A stretch of DNA of 47,007 nucleotides, from contig CAKZOR010000076.1 of assembly GCA_937136755.1 (NCBI GenBank), forward strand, positions 1 through 47,007. Reading direction: 5' to 3'. This DNA comes from an uncultured Flavobacteriaceae bacterium. Lineage in GTDB: Bacteria; Bacteroidota; Bacteroidia; Flavobacteriales; Flavobacteriaceae. The first letter of the stretch is position 1. The number at the start of each line of letters is the position of its first letter. The notes beneath the pieces are model-generated. The model was not told the origin of the DNA. It ran no database searches and worked only from the letters and a program-made list of their open reading frames with translations. The translations under genes and the position numbers were made by a program. Of this stretch, positions 15,496 through 25,127 are shown in pieces.

Positions 15496-16035
15496 GAAGG
15501 ATAATTCTGCCATAAAATCTGGTTTGTCCCAATCGCTAATTCGAGAAGTTTCTAACACTATTTTTCCTGTTGAACTAATGACATAAGTGGTGCCTAAATC
15601 CATACTTTTAAAAGGGCTTTTATCTTCCACTACCCTATAAGTAATAGGAAATGAAAAGTTTTGGGTTTTAATGAACTGCCTTACGGGGTCACGTTCCTCA
15701 TCTGTAACAATCAGAAATACAATATCATTGCCAAAACGCTTATAAAGCCTTTCAATACTTTCTAGGGAAGCCTTTGAAGGCAAATGCCAAGAGGCCCAAA
15801 ATGAGACAAAAACAAGCTTTCCTTTATACTGCTCCAAGGAAAAAAAGTTCCAATCCTTATCTTTTAACCTCCATTGATAGGTGGGGATTTCGTATTGATC
15901 GTCTATGCTTAAAAAGCTTGGTGTTGGTGCGAGTAATTTGGTCAAGAGTAATTTACCTTGACTCCCCAGTGGTGAATACATCAGTAACAACACTAGTCCA
16001 ATAGCTATAAGTATTAGGACAGATTTTGACTTCAT
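15481..16035 (-). CDS. Membrane-anchored TlpA/thioredoxin-fold protein lacking redox cysteines
   Basis: 184 residues. An N-terminal hydrophobic segment (residues ~5-20) is an anchor or signal. The fold is TlpA-like: YKGKLVFVSFWASWHLPSK matches the KGKxVxxxFWAxWCxxC segment, and LGTTYVISSTGKIV matches the later strand pair. The usual CxxC is HLPS (residues 84-87), and I find no cysteine anywhere in the protein, so disulfide chemistry is impossible. It may be a chaperone or binding module. I chose the internal ATG at 16035 because the longer frame adds nine residues not seen in this family. Confidence 0.8.
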   Translation of the reverse strand: MKSKSVLILIAIGLVLLLMYSPLGSQGKLLLTKLLAPTPSFLSIDDQYEIPTYQWRLKDKDWNFFSLEQYKGKLVFVSFWASWHLPSKASLESIERLYKRFGNDIVFLIVTDEERDPVRQFIKTQNFSFPITYRVVEDKSPFKSMDLGTTYVISSTGKIVLETSRISDWDKPDFMAELSFLLKQ

Positions 16036-16040
16036 AGTAT

Positions 16041-16082
16041 AAAAATAAAAAAAACACTCCATACTAGATGGAGTGTTTTTTT
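16041..16082 (-). terminator. Terminator after aconitase
   Basis: AACACTCCAT pairs with ATGGAGTGTT across loop ACTAG (16063-16067). On the minus strand the stem is followed by an almost unbroken T-rich stretch. It separates aconitase from the downstream TlpA-like gene on the same strand. Confidence 0.85.
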
Positions 16083-16102
16083 ATTTATTGGACTACTTAT
16101 AC

Positions 16103-18370
16103 CTAAGCAGCGTTCTCTTTTTTAATTACATTTAAAGCAGATCCTGCTCTAAACCATGCTATCTGTGAATCATTATAAGTATGATTTACTTGAATAGTAT
16201 GAGCAGTTCCATCTGAGTGTTTAATTTCAATAGTCAATGGTTGCCCAGCTTTAAATGAAGCAATATCTACAAAGTTAAAGGTGTCGTCTTCTTTGATTAA
16301 ATCGTAATCAGACTCATTGATAAAAGTCAAAGCTAACATTCCTTGTTTTTTAAGGTTTGTTTCGTGAATACGAGCAAAAGATTTTACAAGTACTGCCGCT
16401 ACTCCTAAATGTCTTGGTTGCATGGCCGCATGCTCTCTAGAGGAACCTTCCCCGTAGTTATGATCCCCTACCACTATGGTTTTAATACCAGCAGCTTTGT
16501 AAGCCCTTTGTGCATCTGGTACTCCCATGTATTCACCACTAAGTTGATTCTTTACGAAATTTGTTTTTTGATTGAAAGCATTTACTGCTCCAATCAATGT
16601 GTTGTTCGCAATATTATCTAAGTGACCTCTAAATCTTAACCATGGACCCGCCATTGAAATATGATCTGTAGTACATTTACCTTGTGCTTTAATTAAGAGT
16701 TTCACTGCTGCCAAACTTTCGTTTTCAATGGGCTCAAAAGATTCTAACAATTGTAATCTTTCTGAAGTAGGACTAACTTTAACTGAAACTCCAGAACCAT
16801 CTTCATCAGGAGCAATAAAACCAGCGTCTTCTACTGCAAATCCATTTACAGGTAATTCAATACCCAAGGGCATATCTAATTTAACGGCTTCCCCATCTTC
16901 ATTGATCAAGGTGTCGTTCATTGGATCGAAATCCAACCTTCCTGAGATTGCTATAGCTGCAACCATTTCAGGAGAACCTACAAAGGCATGAGTATTTGGG
17001 TTACCGTCTGCACGCTTAGAAAAGTTTCTATTAAAAGAATGTACAATGGTATTTTTCTCGTCTCCTTTAAGGTCACTTCTATCCCATTGCCCAATACAAG
17101 GACCGCAAGCATTGGTAAATATCGTAGCACCTACCTCTTCAAAAATCTGAAGTAGTCCATCTCTTTCTGCTGTAAATCTAATTTGTTCAGAACCTGGATT
17201 AATACCGAAATCTGACTTAGGTTTAATCTTCTTGTCAATAGCCTGTTTTGCTATTGAAGCCGCTCTTGTCAAATCTTCGTAGGAAGAGTTGGTACAAGAT
17301 CCTATCAATCCCCAATCTACTTTTAAAGGCCAATCATTTGCCTTAGCCTTTTCTCCTAATTCTCCAACTGGAGTGGCAAGATCTGGTGTAAAAGGACCGT
17401 TTAAATGAGGTCTTAACGTATTTAAGTCTATTTCAATGATCTCATCAAAGTATTTTTCTGGCTGTGCGTACACTTCAGAATCTGCTGTAAGGTAATCTTT
17501 AACCTCATTTGCAGCATCTGCAACGTCATTTCTATCTGTTGCCCTCAAATAACGTTCCATTGAAGCGTCATATCCAAAGGTAGAGGTAGTAGCGCCTATT
17601 TCAGCACCCATGTTACATATGGTTCCTTTACCGGTACATGACAAGTTCTTGGCTCCTTCTCCAAAATACTCTACTATAGCTCCTGTTCCTCCTTTAACTG
17701 TGAGTATTCCAGCAACTTTAAGAATCACATCCTTAGCAGAAGTCCAGCCAGAAATATTACCAGTTAACTTGACCCCTATCAATTTTGGAAATTTTAGTTC
17801 CCAAGCCATACCTGCCATTACATCTACTGCGTCTGCACCTCCTACTCCAATAGCTAACATTCCAAGACCACCTGCGTTTACAGTATGTGAGTCTGTACCA
17901 ATCATCATACCTCCTGGGAAAGCATAATTTTCTAAAACTACTTGGTGAATAATACCCGCGCCTGGTTTCCAAAAACCAATACCGTATTTGTTTGAAACAG
18001 ATTCCAAGAAATTAAATACCTCTTCACTGGTACTATTAGCTACTTTTAAATCTGCCACTGCACCACTTTTAGCTTGAATAAGGTGGTCACAATGAACTGT
18101 TGTGGGTACTGCAACTTTGGCCTTTCCGGCTTGCATAAACTGCAACAAAGCCATTTGAGCGGTAGCATCTTGACAAGCAATTCTATCTGGGGCAAAGTCT
18201 ACATAGTCTTTCCCTCTGGTAAATGCTTTATTTGGTGTGCCATCCCACAAATGGCTATATAATATCTTTTCAGACAAAGTTAAGGGTCTCCCCACTAATT
18301 CACGTGCTTGATCTACACGCTCCGCCATTTGGGAATACACCCCTTTGATCATATCTATGTCAAATGCCAT
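16103..18370 (-). CDS. Aconitate hydratase
   Basis: 755 residues, the length of the mitochondrial-type aconitases common in Bacteroidota. It interconverts citrate and isocitrate in the tricarboxylic acid cycle through a [4Fe-4S] cluster. The cluster ligands are Cys359 in IGSCTNSS and Cys422 and Cys425 in [22 protein letters not shown] and the C-terminal swivel-domain motif [21 protein letters not shown] are diagnostic. It stands alone with a terminator behind it and a 147-bp gap upstream. Confidence 0.96.
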   Translation of the reverse strand: MAFDIDMIKGVYSQMAERVDQARELVGRPLTLSEKILYSHLWDGTPNKAFTRGKDYVDFAPDRIACQDATAQMALLQFMQAGKAKVAVPTTVHCDHLIQAKSGAVADLKVANSTSEEVFNFLESVSNKYGIGFWKPGAGIIHQVVLENYAFPGGMMIGTDSHTVNAGGLGMLAIGVGGADAVDVMAGMAWELKFPKLIGVKLTGNISGWTSAKDVILKVAGILTVKGGTGAIVEYFGEGAKNLSCTGKGTICNMGAEIGATTSTFGYDASMERYLRATDRNDVADAANEVKDYLTADSEVYAQPEKYFDEIIEIDLNTLRPHLNGPFTPDLATPVGELGEKAKANDWPLKVDWGLIGSCTNSSYEDLTRAASIAKQAIDKKIKPKSDFGINPGSEQIRFTAERDGLLQIFEEVGATIFTNACGPCIGQWDRSDLKGDEKNTIVHSFNRNFSKRADGNPNTHAFVGSPEMVAAIAISGRLDFDPMNDTLINEDGEAVKLDMPLGIELPVNGFAVEDAGFIAPDEDGSGVSVKVSPTSERLQLLESFEPIENESLAAVKLLIKAQGKCTTDHISMAGPWLRFRGHLDNIANNTLIGAVNAFNQKTNFVKNQLSGEYMGVPDAQRAYKAAGIKTIVVGDHNYGEGSSREHAAMQPRHLGVAAVLVKSFARIHETNLKKQGMLALTFINESDYDLIKEDDTFNFVDIASFKAGQPLTIEIKHSDGTAHTIQVNHTYNDSQIAWFRAGSALNVIKKENAA

Positions 18371-18517
18371 TTGATTTTGGTATTTAAGTTAATGCTGGTA
18401 AAAATAGTAAAAAGTGAGGAGTTCAATAGCAAGAAATCGTTTTCGAAAGGAGTTTATTCAACTTTTATTAAGAAACAGTCTTGTTTTTAATAAATTGACA
18501 ACAAACACCCATGAAAA

Positions 18518-19996
18518 TTATTCTTTCACCCAGTTGTTAGCAAAATCACAGTCTCTATTAGACTTACTTACACTGATGTAAGTATCCTCAATATGGGTTG
18601 CTCGCCAAGCATTAATTGCTTTTAATTGCTTTTCGGTCTTAGCGAGTTCTTGAATTTTCATATAATCTCTGGCAAAATCTGCCGTATGCTCATCGTACCT
18701 ATTAGAGATTTTTAATATTTTGTATTTGGTTTGTCCACCTCTTGGATCTGGCTCTTCTATGGGAGATGAAATTTCATTGTCATTTAAATTACTCACTTGC
18801 TTATAGAGACTTGGATCCATTTTAGTCAATTCAAATCTAGAATCGTAATTAGTTGGATTTCTGAGTACTCCACCGTCAAATTTGGTTTCTTTTTCATCAG
18901 AGAAATTAAGTGCCGCTTCTGCAAAAGTAAAGGCGCCTTCCTCAATTTTCTTTTTAATATCCTTTAATTCATCAATAGCCTCTTTTACAGCACTACTTGG
19001 CACTTCGGGTACCATTAAAATATGTCTTAAATCCAATTCCTGACCCCTGATTTTTTCAATGTAAATAATATGATAACCAAAGGGGGTTTCAAATGGTTCT
19101 GAAATCTCACCTTCTTGTAAAGAAAAAGCCACATCCTTAAATTCTTTCACAAAAGGAGTTTCTCTAGTCATAGAGTAAAAACCACCTTTAGATTTTGAAC
19201 CAGGATCTTGGGAATATAAAATAGCCTTCACAGAAAAACTCGCATTATTATCTTCCACATCTGCTTTTAATTCCTTGAGCTTGTCTATCACTTTTTGCTT
19301 CTCTTCCTCAGGAGCTTTAGGGGTTTTAACAATTTGGGAAATCTCTAATTCAGCACCAAACACAGGACGCTCTTCTTTAGGGATGTCGTTAAAAAACTGC
19401 CTCACTTCCTCTGGAGTAATTTCTATCTCCTCTACTATCTTAGCTTGCATTCTTTCAGAAAGCATTCTGAGTTTATTAATTTTATATAATTCTTGTCTAA
19501 AACTCTCTTCATCCTCTTTTTTATACACTTTAAGAACGCGATCCAAGGAACCTGCCTGCGAAACCAACTGTTGTAACTGGCGCTCTCCAATAGCGGCTAT
19601 TTCGTCGTCTGAAATAAGCACACTATCTTGAACTGCTTGGTGTGCAAAAAGACGGTCTTCCATAAGTTTACCTAAAAGTTGGCAACGATTTACATCTTGA
19701 TCAGATACTCCTTGACTTTTTAAGTCTATCAGGGTTTTTTCAATATCAGATTCTAATATGACATAATCTCCAACTACAGCAGCAATACCGTCCAGCTTTA
19801 TTCTTTTGAATGCCTGTTTAACCTCAGATTGAGCCAATGAATCCATTGACTGAGGCGGTTCTACCTGACTGTCTTGCACCGCTAAATTATCCTGAGCCAT
19901 TAAGGTCATTGAACACATAATTAATAGCGCTGCACTTATAAAACGTGGGTGTCTAATGGTAAATTTCAAGTTCTTTATTTTTAATAGCTTCATCAA
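18518..19996 (-). CDS. SurA-like periplasmic peptidyl-prolyl isomerase
   Basis: 492 residues. The N-terminal signal ends near LMAQD. DGIAAVVGDYVILESDIEKTL opens the SurA N-terminal chaperone domain (residues ~68-200). Two parvulin (PpiC) domains follow: one around ELEISQIV to FGYHIIYIEKI, the other from LDLRHILMVPEV to YKILKIS. SurA-type proteins escort outer-membrane proteins across the periplasm. The predicted start lies 44 bases inside the upstream lipoprotein gene, a long overlap. A shorter start is possible, but the signal peptide fits this one. Confidence 0.9.
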   Translation of the reverse strand: MMKLLKIKNLKFTIRHPRFISAALLIMCSMTLMAQDNLAVQDSQVEPPQSMDSLAQSEVKQAFKRIKLDGIAAVVGDYVILESDIEKTLIDLKSQGVSDQDVNRCQLLGKLMEDRLFAHQAVQDSVLISDDEIAAIGERQLQQLVSQAGSLDRVLKVYKKEDEESFRQELYKINKLRMLSERMQAKIVEEIEITPEEVRQFFNDIPKEERPVFGAELEISQIVKTPKAPEEEKQKVIDKLKELKADVEDNNASFSVKAILYSQDPGSKSKGGFYSMTRETPFVKEFKDVAFSLQEGEISEPFETPFGYHIIYIEKIRGQELDLRHILMVPEVPSSAVKEAIDELKDIKKKIEEGAFTFAEAALNFSDEKETKFDGGVLRNPTNYDSRFELTKMDPSLYKQVSNLNDNEISSPIEEPDPRGGQTKYKILKISNRYDEHTADFARDYMKIQELAKTEKQLKAINAWRATHIEDTYISVSKSNRDCDFANNWVKE

Positions 19997-20825
19997 TTAT
20001 ATCTCTTTCTATTTGTTTGAGAAACTCCTGTTTCTTTCTAATTTTCAAAATTTGCTCCAAAGAGGGCTTAACATAACTCAAAGGAGCTATGTCATTCACT
20101 TCTAACACTTCTTGGACTTGACCCAAATATACCCCTAATGAATCCCGTAATTCAAAAAATTGTGATTTTTTTAAATATATTTCTTCATTATCTAGTGCCA
20201 AAGGACCTATTTCCTTGACTATTCTTGTCAAAGGTACCCATATGGAGTCGTTCAGATTCAACTTGTTAAATTGAATACTAATAGAATCTAGATACCGTAC
20301 ATCTGATTCTTCAAAAGTTTTTAACTTTCTTGCAATCAAAGCAACATCACTGTAATTTATAGGAAGGCTTACAAATCTCAGTCGAACTAATTTTTCTTTC
20401 AATAAAAAGTTTTGTTGCTCATTGGCATAAAAAGCAGCTAACTCTTCCGAGCCAATCAAAGTATCTAATCTAGAATTGACTAGTGCCTCTTTATAAGCCA
20501 ATGTGTATAAATCACTTTTATAATTAGATACCAAGCGGTCAAAAGCTTCCATCTTTGCAACAGGTAAGTTAATTAGTGATTTCTGTATGAGCAACTCTTT
20601 AGCCGCCCATTGGTTAATATAGTCATTAACTATTGCTACGGAATCTTGTGGACTAGCATTCTGATACAAATAGGATGGAATGTCTTCTAAAAGCAAGAAT
20701 TGGTCACCTAATTTTGCCACTGCGTTCTGATCAACATCTGGACGTAAAAATGACTCACAGGACTGTAAACAAAAAATCAGGACTATTAGCCCAAAAGATA
20801 CATATGAATTTTTCCTGTTCTTCAT
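19953..20825 (-). CDS. SurA-related lipoprotein without an evident rotamase domain
   Basis: 290 residues. The lipobox is FCLQSC (Cys at ~23). AKLGDQFLLLEDIPSYL resembles the start of a SurA N-terminal domain, followed by a mostly helical region (DYINQWAAKELLIQKSL, long helices to ~residue 150). No clear PpiC domain can be seen in the C-terminal half. The last residues (LEQILKIRKKQEFLKQIERDII) form a helix like the returning C-terminal helix of SurA. It overlaps and presumably is co-transcribed with the SurA-like gene, which suggests a chaperone partner. Confidence 0.75.
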   Translation of the reverse strand: MKNRKNSYVSFGLIVLIFCLQSCESFLRPDVDQNAVAKLGDQFLLLEDIPSYLYQNASPQDSVAIVNDYINQWAAKELLIQKSLINLPVAKMEAFDRLVSNYKSDLYTLAYKEALVNSRLDTLIGSEELAAFYANEQQNFLLKEKLVRLRFVSLPINYSDVALIARKLKTFEESDVRYLDSISIQFNKLNLNDSIWVPLTRIVKEIGPLALDNEEIYLKKSQFFELRDSLGVYLGQVQEVLEVNDIAPLSYVKPSLEQILKIRKKQEFLKQIERDIIDEAIKNKELEIYH

Positions 20826-20909
20826 CTTACAAAAATAAAAAATAAGCTGGTCTATGGCTTGTTTATAAGCCTAAAATTAGGTTAATTTATGACTTAGACT
20901 AACACTAAA

Positions 20910-21158
20910 ATGGAAGAAAAAATAAAATTAATCTGGGATTTCAGAGGTCCAAATGCAGCGCCCACAGCCACTCATCATACCATTCATTTAAAAGAATTTT
21001 GTGAAAAAGAAAATTACCTAGAACTAGACATTGGCACTGCTCTCATTTCTGAAATGCACAGCACGGCATATGTGGTGGTTCCAAAAGACCTCATGATTGT
21101 GTTCAGAGACGCATTAAGGCCTCATAGAGGAGAAAAACAGCTTAACACAGACTCATGA
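20910..21158 (+). CDS. Conserved hypothetical protein, 82 residues
   Basis: I do not recognise a characterised family, although similar small proteins seem common in flavobacteria. It is soluble, with no signal peptide or membrane segment. Notable stretches are LIWDFRGPNAAPTATHHTIH, with a His pair, and TAYVVVPKDLMIVFRDALRPHRGE. Its stop codon overlaps the start of the serine hydrolase (ATGA), so the two are translationally coupled even though the partner is exported. Confidence 0.75.
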   Translation: MEEKIKLIWDFRGPNAAPTATHHTIHLKEFCEKENYLELDIGTALISEMHSTAYVVVPKDLMIVFRDALRPHRGEKQLNTDS

Positions 21159-22354
21159 AACCAGTTTTAAAAACAACATATCACTCTCTAAAAGGGATTG
21201 TTTTAACTGCCACTGCTACGATTTTTTTTAGCTGCGGTAGCCATCCTAAAAACTTTGAAAACGCACTAGATTATGCGCTGTACAGCCCCTCTAAAAAAAT
21301 TAAGAGGGTCATGGACAATCTAGAGGCTCACGAGCTTCAAATTTTATTGACAACTGTTGAAAGAGATCTTACAGAAAATCTCGTATTTCAGGAGCATTCA
21401 TTTCAATTAGACTCCCTACATTATTTTTATCCTGCCAGCACTGTGAAATTTCCTGCTGCAGTACTATCACTAGAAAAACTCACTGAATTAAATAGGTCTC
21501 ACCTAGACCATTATCTGGTAGAGGGAGATACCAGCATGTATAATTTTGCGGTTACGATCAATGAGATCTTCGCTGTTAGTGATAATGAAGCCAACAACAG
21601 GCTTTTTGAATTTCTTGGAAGCGATTATATCAATAGCAAACTAAAAAGCAAAGGCATTCACCCTCTAAGAATATCCCACAGACTCTCTACGTCAGATGCC
21701 GCTAATCCTACCACCAAGACAATAGATCTACATTCCAAAGAGAACAACACTTTAACCATTCATTCTAACACCAATAATACCCCCAGGCCTTTAAAACTAA
21801 ATCATCTCAATAAAGGGATTGGCTTTATTCAGGATGGCCTCCCTATAGACGCCCCATTTAATTTCTCTCTTAAAAATTATTTTTCACTCAGCGCGCAGCA
21901 CGAAATGATCAAAAGAGTTATTTTCCCTGAAGCCTTTAAGGCATCTGAACGTTTTCTAATATCTGAAGAAAAACGGAATTTTTTGCTAGAGTCTATGCAC
22001 AAACTGCCCAGAGAACAAGGCTATGATCCAAAAATATACTTTGACAGTTACGGTAAATTTCTTTGGTTTGGAGACACTAAGAAACAACTACCAAAGCATA
22101 TAAAAATCTACAATAAAGTGGGCTATGCCTACGGTACCCTCACAGATTGCGCTTTTATAGAAGATCGTAAAAATAACTTGTCTTATTTTGTAACCGCCAC
22201 CATTTTAGTCAATCAGAACGGCATATTCAATGACAACAACTATGAGTATGACAGCATTGGTATTCCATTTCTAGCGGAACTGGGAAGACAGATTCACAAA
22301 TACGAAAAATACCAAAAAAAACATTCAGGCATCTCCATGACTAAAGGGCAGTAG
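21155..22354 (+). CDS. Serine hydrolase lipoprotein, class A beta-lactamase fold
   Basis: 399 residues. The lipobox FFSC gives Cys27. The three active-site boxes of the penicillin-recognising fold are present: S95-T-V-K98, S142-D-N144 and K321-V-G323 in NKVGYAYG. The spacing between SDN and KVG (~180 residues) is longer than in true class A beta-lactamases (~100), with an insertion around residues 150-300. A cell-wall or peptide hydrolase is therefore as likely as a beta-lactamase. The predicted location is the periplasmic or outer membrane, anchored by lipid. Confidence 0.85.
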   Translation: MKPVLKTTYHSLKGIVLTATATIFFSCGSHPKNFENALDYALYSPSKKIKRVMDNLEAHELQILLTTVERDLTENLVFQEHSFQLDSLHYFYPASTVKFPAAVLSLEKLTELNRSHLDHYLVEGDTSMYNFAVTINEIFAVSDNEANNRLFEFLGSDYINSKLKSKGIHPLRISHRLSTSDAANPTTKTIDLHSKENNTLTIHSNTNNTPRPLKLNHLNKGIGFIQDGLPIDAPFNFSLKNYFSLSAQHEMIKRVIFPEAFKASERFLISEEKRNFLLESMHKLPREQGYDPKIYFDSYGKFLWFGDTKKQLPKHIKIYNKVGYAYGTLTDCAFIEDRKNNLSYFVTATILVNQNGIFNDNNYEYDSIGIPFLAELGRQIHKYEKYQKKHSGISMTKGQ

Positions 22355-22380
22355 ATCCCTTTAAAAAGAACTCTAAAAGG

Positions 22381-23703
22381 CTATTTTTCTAATGGTGCTA
22401 CGTGCTCTGGAACGCCGTACAAGTCAAAATCTCCTGCTTCCGTAATTTCTACCATAACAAACTCCCCTACTTTTAAATAATACGCACTGGCATCTATCAG
22501 TACTTCATTGTCTACATCTGGAGAATCTGCTTCAGTCCTACCCACAAAATAATTTCCTTCTTTTCGATCAATAATACACTTGAAAGAACGGCCTACTTTT
22601 TCCTGGTTTAGTTCCCATGAAATTTGGGCTTGAATGTCCATAATTTCAGCTGCTCTAGCCTCTTTCACTTCCTGAGGAACATTGTCTTCTAAACCATAGG
22701 CATGAGTGTCTTCTTCATGACTGTAGGTAAAACATCCCAAACGATCAAAACGACGCTCGATTACCCACTGCTTAAGGGTCTGAAAATCTTCTTCTGTTTC
22801 TCCAGGATACCCCACAATCAATGTTGTTCTAATGGCCATTTCAGGTACTCTTGATCTAAACTCAGCAATGAGTGCATCTGTCTTAGCCTTAGTAGTTCCT
22901 CTTCTCATACTCTTGAGAATAGGATCTGAAATATGTTGTAATGGAATGTCTATATAATTACAAATCTTAGGCTCCTGCTTCATAAGGTCTAAGACTTCTA
23001 ATGGAAAGCCAGTTGGAAAGGCGTAATGCAATCGAATCCAAGAAATACCCTCTACCTTTACGAGTGCCTCTAACAATGCTGCCAAGGCACGTTTCTTGTA
23101 CAAATCCAATCCGTAATAGGTGAGGTCTTGTGCAATTAAAATAAGTTCTTTCACCCCTTTTGCGGCAAGTGATTCCGCTTGAGTAACTAGCTCTTCTATA
23201 GGGGTGCTCTTATGTTTTCCTCTCATGAGTGGAATGGCACAAAAAGAACAAGGCCTGTCACATCCCTCAGCAATTTTCATATAGGCATAATTCTTTGGCG
23301 TCGTAGTAAGACGCTCCCCAATAAGCTCATGCTTATAATCTGCCTCTAATGCTTTTAACAAATTAGGCAGTTCAGTGGTCCCAAAATAAGCGTCTACATT
23401 AGGAATTTCCTTTTGCAAATCTGGCTTGTAGCGCTCACTTAAACAACCAGTTACAAAAACCTTATCTACGGCTCCTGCTTCTTTTTGAGCCACATAAGAC
23501 AGTATGGTATTCACACTCTCTTCTTTAGCATTGGCAATAAAACCACAGGTATTAATCACTACAATATTCCCTTCCTCCTCATGAGCAACTTCTTTATTGT
23601 TGGCTTTTAATTGGCCCATTAATACTTCTGAGTCATAGATATTCTTGGAACAACCCAAAGTGACTACATTTATTTTATTGGTCTTAAGAGACTTTGTACG
23701 CAT
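22381..23703 (-). CDS. rimO: Ribosomal protein S12 methylthiotransferase
   Basis: 440 residues. It adds a methylthio group to an aspartate of ribosomal protein S12. The N-terminal domain has cysteines in TLGCSKN (Cys18), VINTCGF and VTGCLSERY for one [4Fe-4S] cluster. The radical-SAM motif CDRPCSFC lies in KIAEGCDRPCSFCAIPLMRG. A TRAM domain closes the protein (FKCIIDRKEGNYFVGRTEAD to VEITEAGDFDLYG). SFCAIP with MRG favours RimO over MiaB. It follows ftsY with 17 bases between them, in the ribosomal-protein cluster. Confidence 0.95.
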   Translation of the reverse strand: MRTKSLKTNKINVVTLGCSKNIYDSEVLMGQLKANNKEVAHEEEGNIVVINTCGFIANAKEESVNTILSYVAQKEAGAVDKVFVTGCLSERYKPDLQKEIPNVDAYFGTTELPNLLKALEADYKHELIGERLTTTPKNYAYMKIAEGCDRPCSFCAIPLMRGKHKSTPIEELVTQAESLAAKGVKELILIAQDLTYYGLDLYKKRALAALLEALVKVEGISWIRLHYAFPTGFPLEVLDLMKQEPKICNYIDIPLQHISDPILKSMRRGTTKAKTDALIAEFRSRVPEMAIRTTLIVGYPGETEEDFQTLKQWVIERRFDRLGCFTYSHEEDTHAYGLEDNVPQEVKEARAAEIMDIQAQISWELNQEKVGRSFKCIIDRKEGNYFVGRTEADSPDVDNEVLIDASAYYLKVGEFVMVEITEAGDFDLYGVPEHVAPLEK

Positions 23704-23720
23704 AGGGCGGTTTAAAAAGT

Positions 23721-24680
23721 TTAATTTCTGTTGAAGAAGGAATCTACAAATTCGTATTTGTTAAATACTTGGAGATCTTGAATGGCTTCTCCTACGCCAA
23801 TATATTTCACTGGAATTTGAAGCTGATCTGAAATACCAATCACTACGCCGCCTTTGGCGGTTCCATCTAATTTAGTAATGGCCAGAGAAGTGACTTCAGT
23901 AGCTTTGGTGAACTGCTGCGCTTGCTGAAAAGCATTTTGACCAGTAGAGCCATCTAAAACAAGTAGTACCTCATGAGGTGCTCCAGGGATGACTTTATCC
24001 ATAACCCGTTTAACCTTAGCCAACTCATTCATGAGATTAATCTTGTTGTGCAAACGGCCTGCGGTGTCTATAATTACGACATCGGCGTTTTGCGCCACCC
24101 CAGCACTTAAAGCGTCAAAAGCAACGGAGGCAGGGTCGCTCCCCATCTGTTGTTTTACGATGGGCACGCCTACCCGGTCTGCCCAAACCACCAATTGATC
24201 AATGGCAGCAGCCCTAAAGGTGTCTGCAGCCCCCAATACCACTTGTAATCCTTTTCCCTTAAATTGATGCGCCAACTTGCCAATAGTAGTGGTTTTTCCA
24301 GCGCCATTCACGCCCACCACCATAATCACATGCGGATGCTCACTTTTAGGAATACTAAAATCTGCGGCTTCTCCGTGATCTGTTTCAGACAACAAGCCGG
24401 CAATCTCTTCCTTTAGAATTTGATTGAGCTCGTCTAATCCCACGTATTTGTCAGATTTGACTCTGGCCTCAATTCTATCAATAATTTTAAGGGTGGTGTC
24501 TACCCCCACGTCTGAACTGACCAGAACCTCTTCTAAATGATCGAGTGTTTCTGCATCTACAGTGGTTTTACCAACCACTACCTTCTCTAATTTATAGAGA
24601 AAAGAAGACTTGGTCTTTTCTAGGCCCTTGTCTAAGCTCTCTTTTTTATCTGAGGAGAAAATCTTTTTAAAAAAACTCAT
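23721..24680 (-). CDS. ftsY: Signal recognition particle receptor
   Basis: 319 residues with a short, moderately charged N-terminus in place of the long acidic domain of enterobacteria. The SRP GTPase motifs are present in order: G1 GVNGAGKTTTIGKLA, the insertion-box DTFRAAAIDQL, G3 DTAGRL, G4 TKLDG and the closing GVGEAIQDLQVF. It docks SRP-bound ribosomes at the inner membrane. It lies between the DUF4295 gene and rimO, a conserved arrangement in Bacteroidota. Confidence 0.96.
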   Translation of the reverse strand: MSFFKKIFSSDKKESLDKGLEKTKSSFLYKLEKVVVGKTTVDAETLDHLEEVLVSSDVGVDTTLKIIDRIEARVKSDKYVGLDELNQILKEEIAGLLSETDHGEAADFSIPKSEHPHVIMVVGVNGAGKTTTIGKLAHQFKGKGLQVVLGAADTFRAAAIDQLVVWADRVGVPIVKQQMGSDPASVAFDALSAGVAQNADVVIIDTAGRLHNKINLMNELAKVKRVMDKVIPGAPHEVLLVLDGSTGQNAFQQAQQFTKATEVTSLAITKLDGTAKGGVVIGISDQLQIPVKYIGVGEAIQDLQVFNKYEFVDSFFNRN

Positions 24681-24711
24681 ATGGTTATTTCTAGTAGGTA
24701 AAGATATAAAA

Positions 24712-24745
24712 CAAAAAAGCTACTCTCTAATAGAAAGTAGCTTTT
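24712..24745 (-). terminator. Terminator between the DUF4295 gene and ftsY
   Basis: AAAGCTACT pairs with AGTAGCTTT, and inside it TCT/AGA pair across AAT after one mismatch. On the minus strand a T-rich run follows. It implies that ftsY and rimO are at least partly separate from the ribosomal-protein genes. Confidence 0.7.
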
Positions 24746-24764
24746 AGTATACGCTAGAGTGCGA

Positions 24765-24917
24765 TTATTTTTTAGACAACCATTCGTCTACTAACTCAGG
24801 AGGCATTACAGACTCTGCAAAAGTATAGGCACCGGTCTTTGGAGAACGAACCATTTTAATAGCTTTGGTTAATCTTTTCGAACTTGTCTGTAGGGATGCT
24901 ACTGTCTTCTTTGCCAT
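24765..24917 (-). CDS. DUF4295 family protein, 50 residues
   Basis: The small basic protein begins MAKKTVASLQTSSKRLTKAI, continues KMVRSPKTGAYTFAES, and ends VDEWLSKK. This is the Bacteroidota-specific DUF4295 family, which is found directly after rpmB and rpmG. It is probably ribosome-associated, judging from this linkage and its basic N-terminus, but its role is not established. It begins six bases after the rpmG stop. Confidence 0.93.
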   Translation of the reverse strand: MAKKTVASLQTSSKRLTKAIKMVRSPKTGAYTFAESVMPPELVDEWLSKK

Positions 24918-24923
24918 GGCTTA

Positions 24924-25106
24924 TTATTTTATTTCTTTATGAACAGTCATGCGCTTTAGAATTGGATTAAATTTCTTAATCTCCATTCTGTCTGGCGTGT
25001 TCTTTTTATTTTTTGTTGTAATGTATCTAGAAGTTCCAGCAACACCAGATTCTTTGTGCTCTGTACATTCTAAAATAACCTGAATTCTATTGCCTTTCTT
25101 AGCCAT
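24924..25106 (-). CDS. rpmG: 50S ribosomal protein L33
   Basis: 60 residues. [20 protein letters not shown], the [20 protein letters not shown] core and the basic end are typical of L33. The usual zinc-type CxxC pairs are absent (only one Cys), so it is the Cys-poor form. It lies between rpmB and the DUF4295 gene. Confidence 0.96.
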   Translation of the reverse strand: MAKKGNRIQVILECTEHKESGVAGTSRYITTKNKKNTPDRMEIKKFNPILKRMTVHKEIK

Positions 25107-25127
25107 CTTAATTATTCTTTATTAGGA

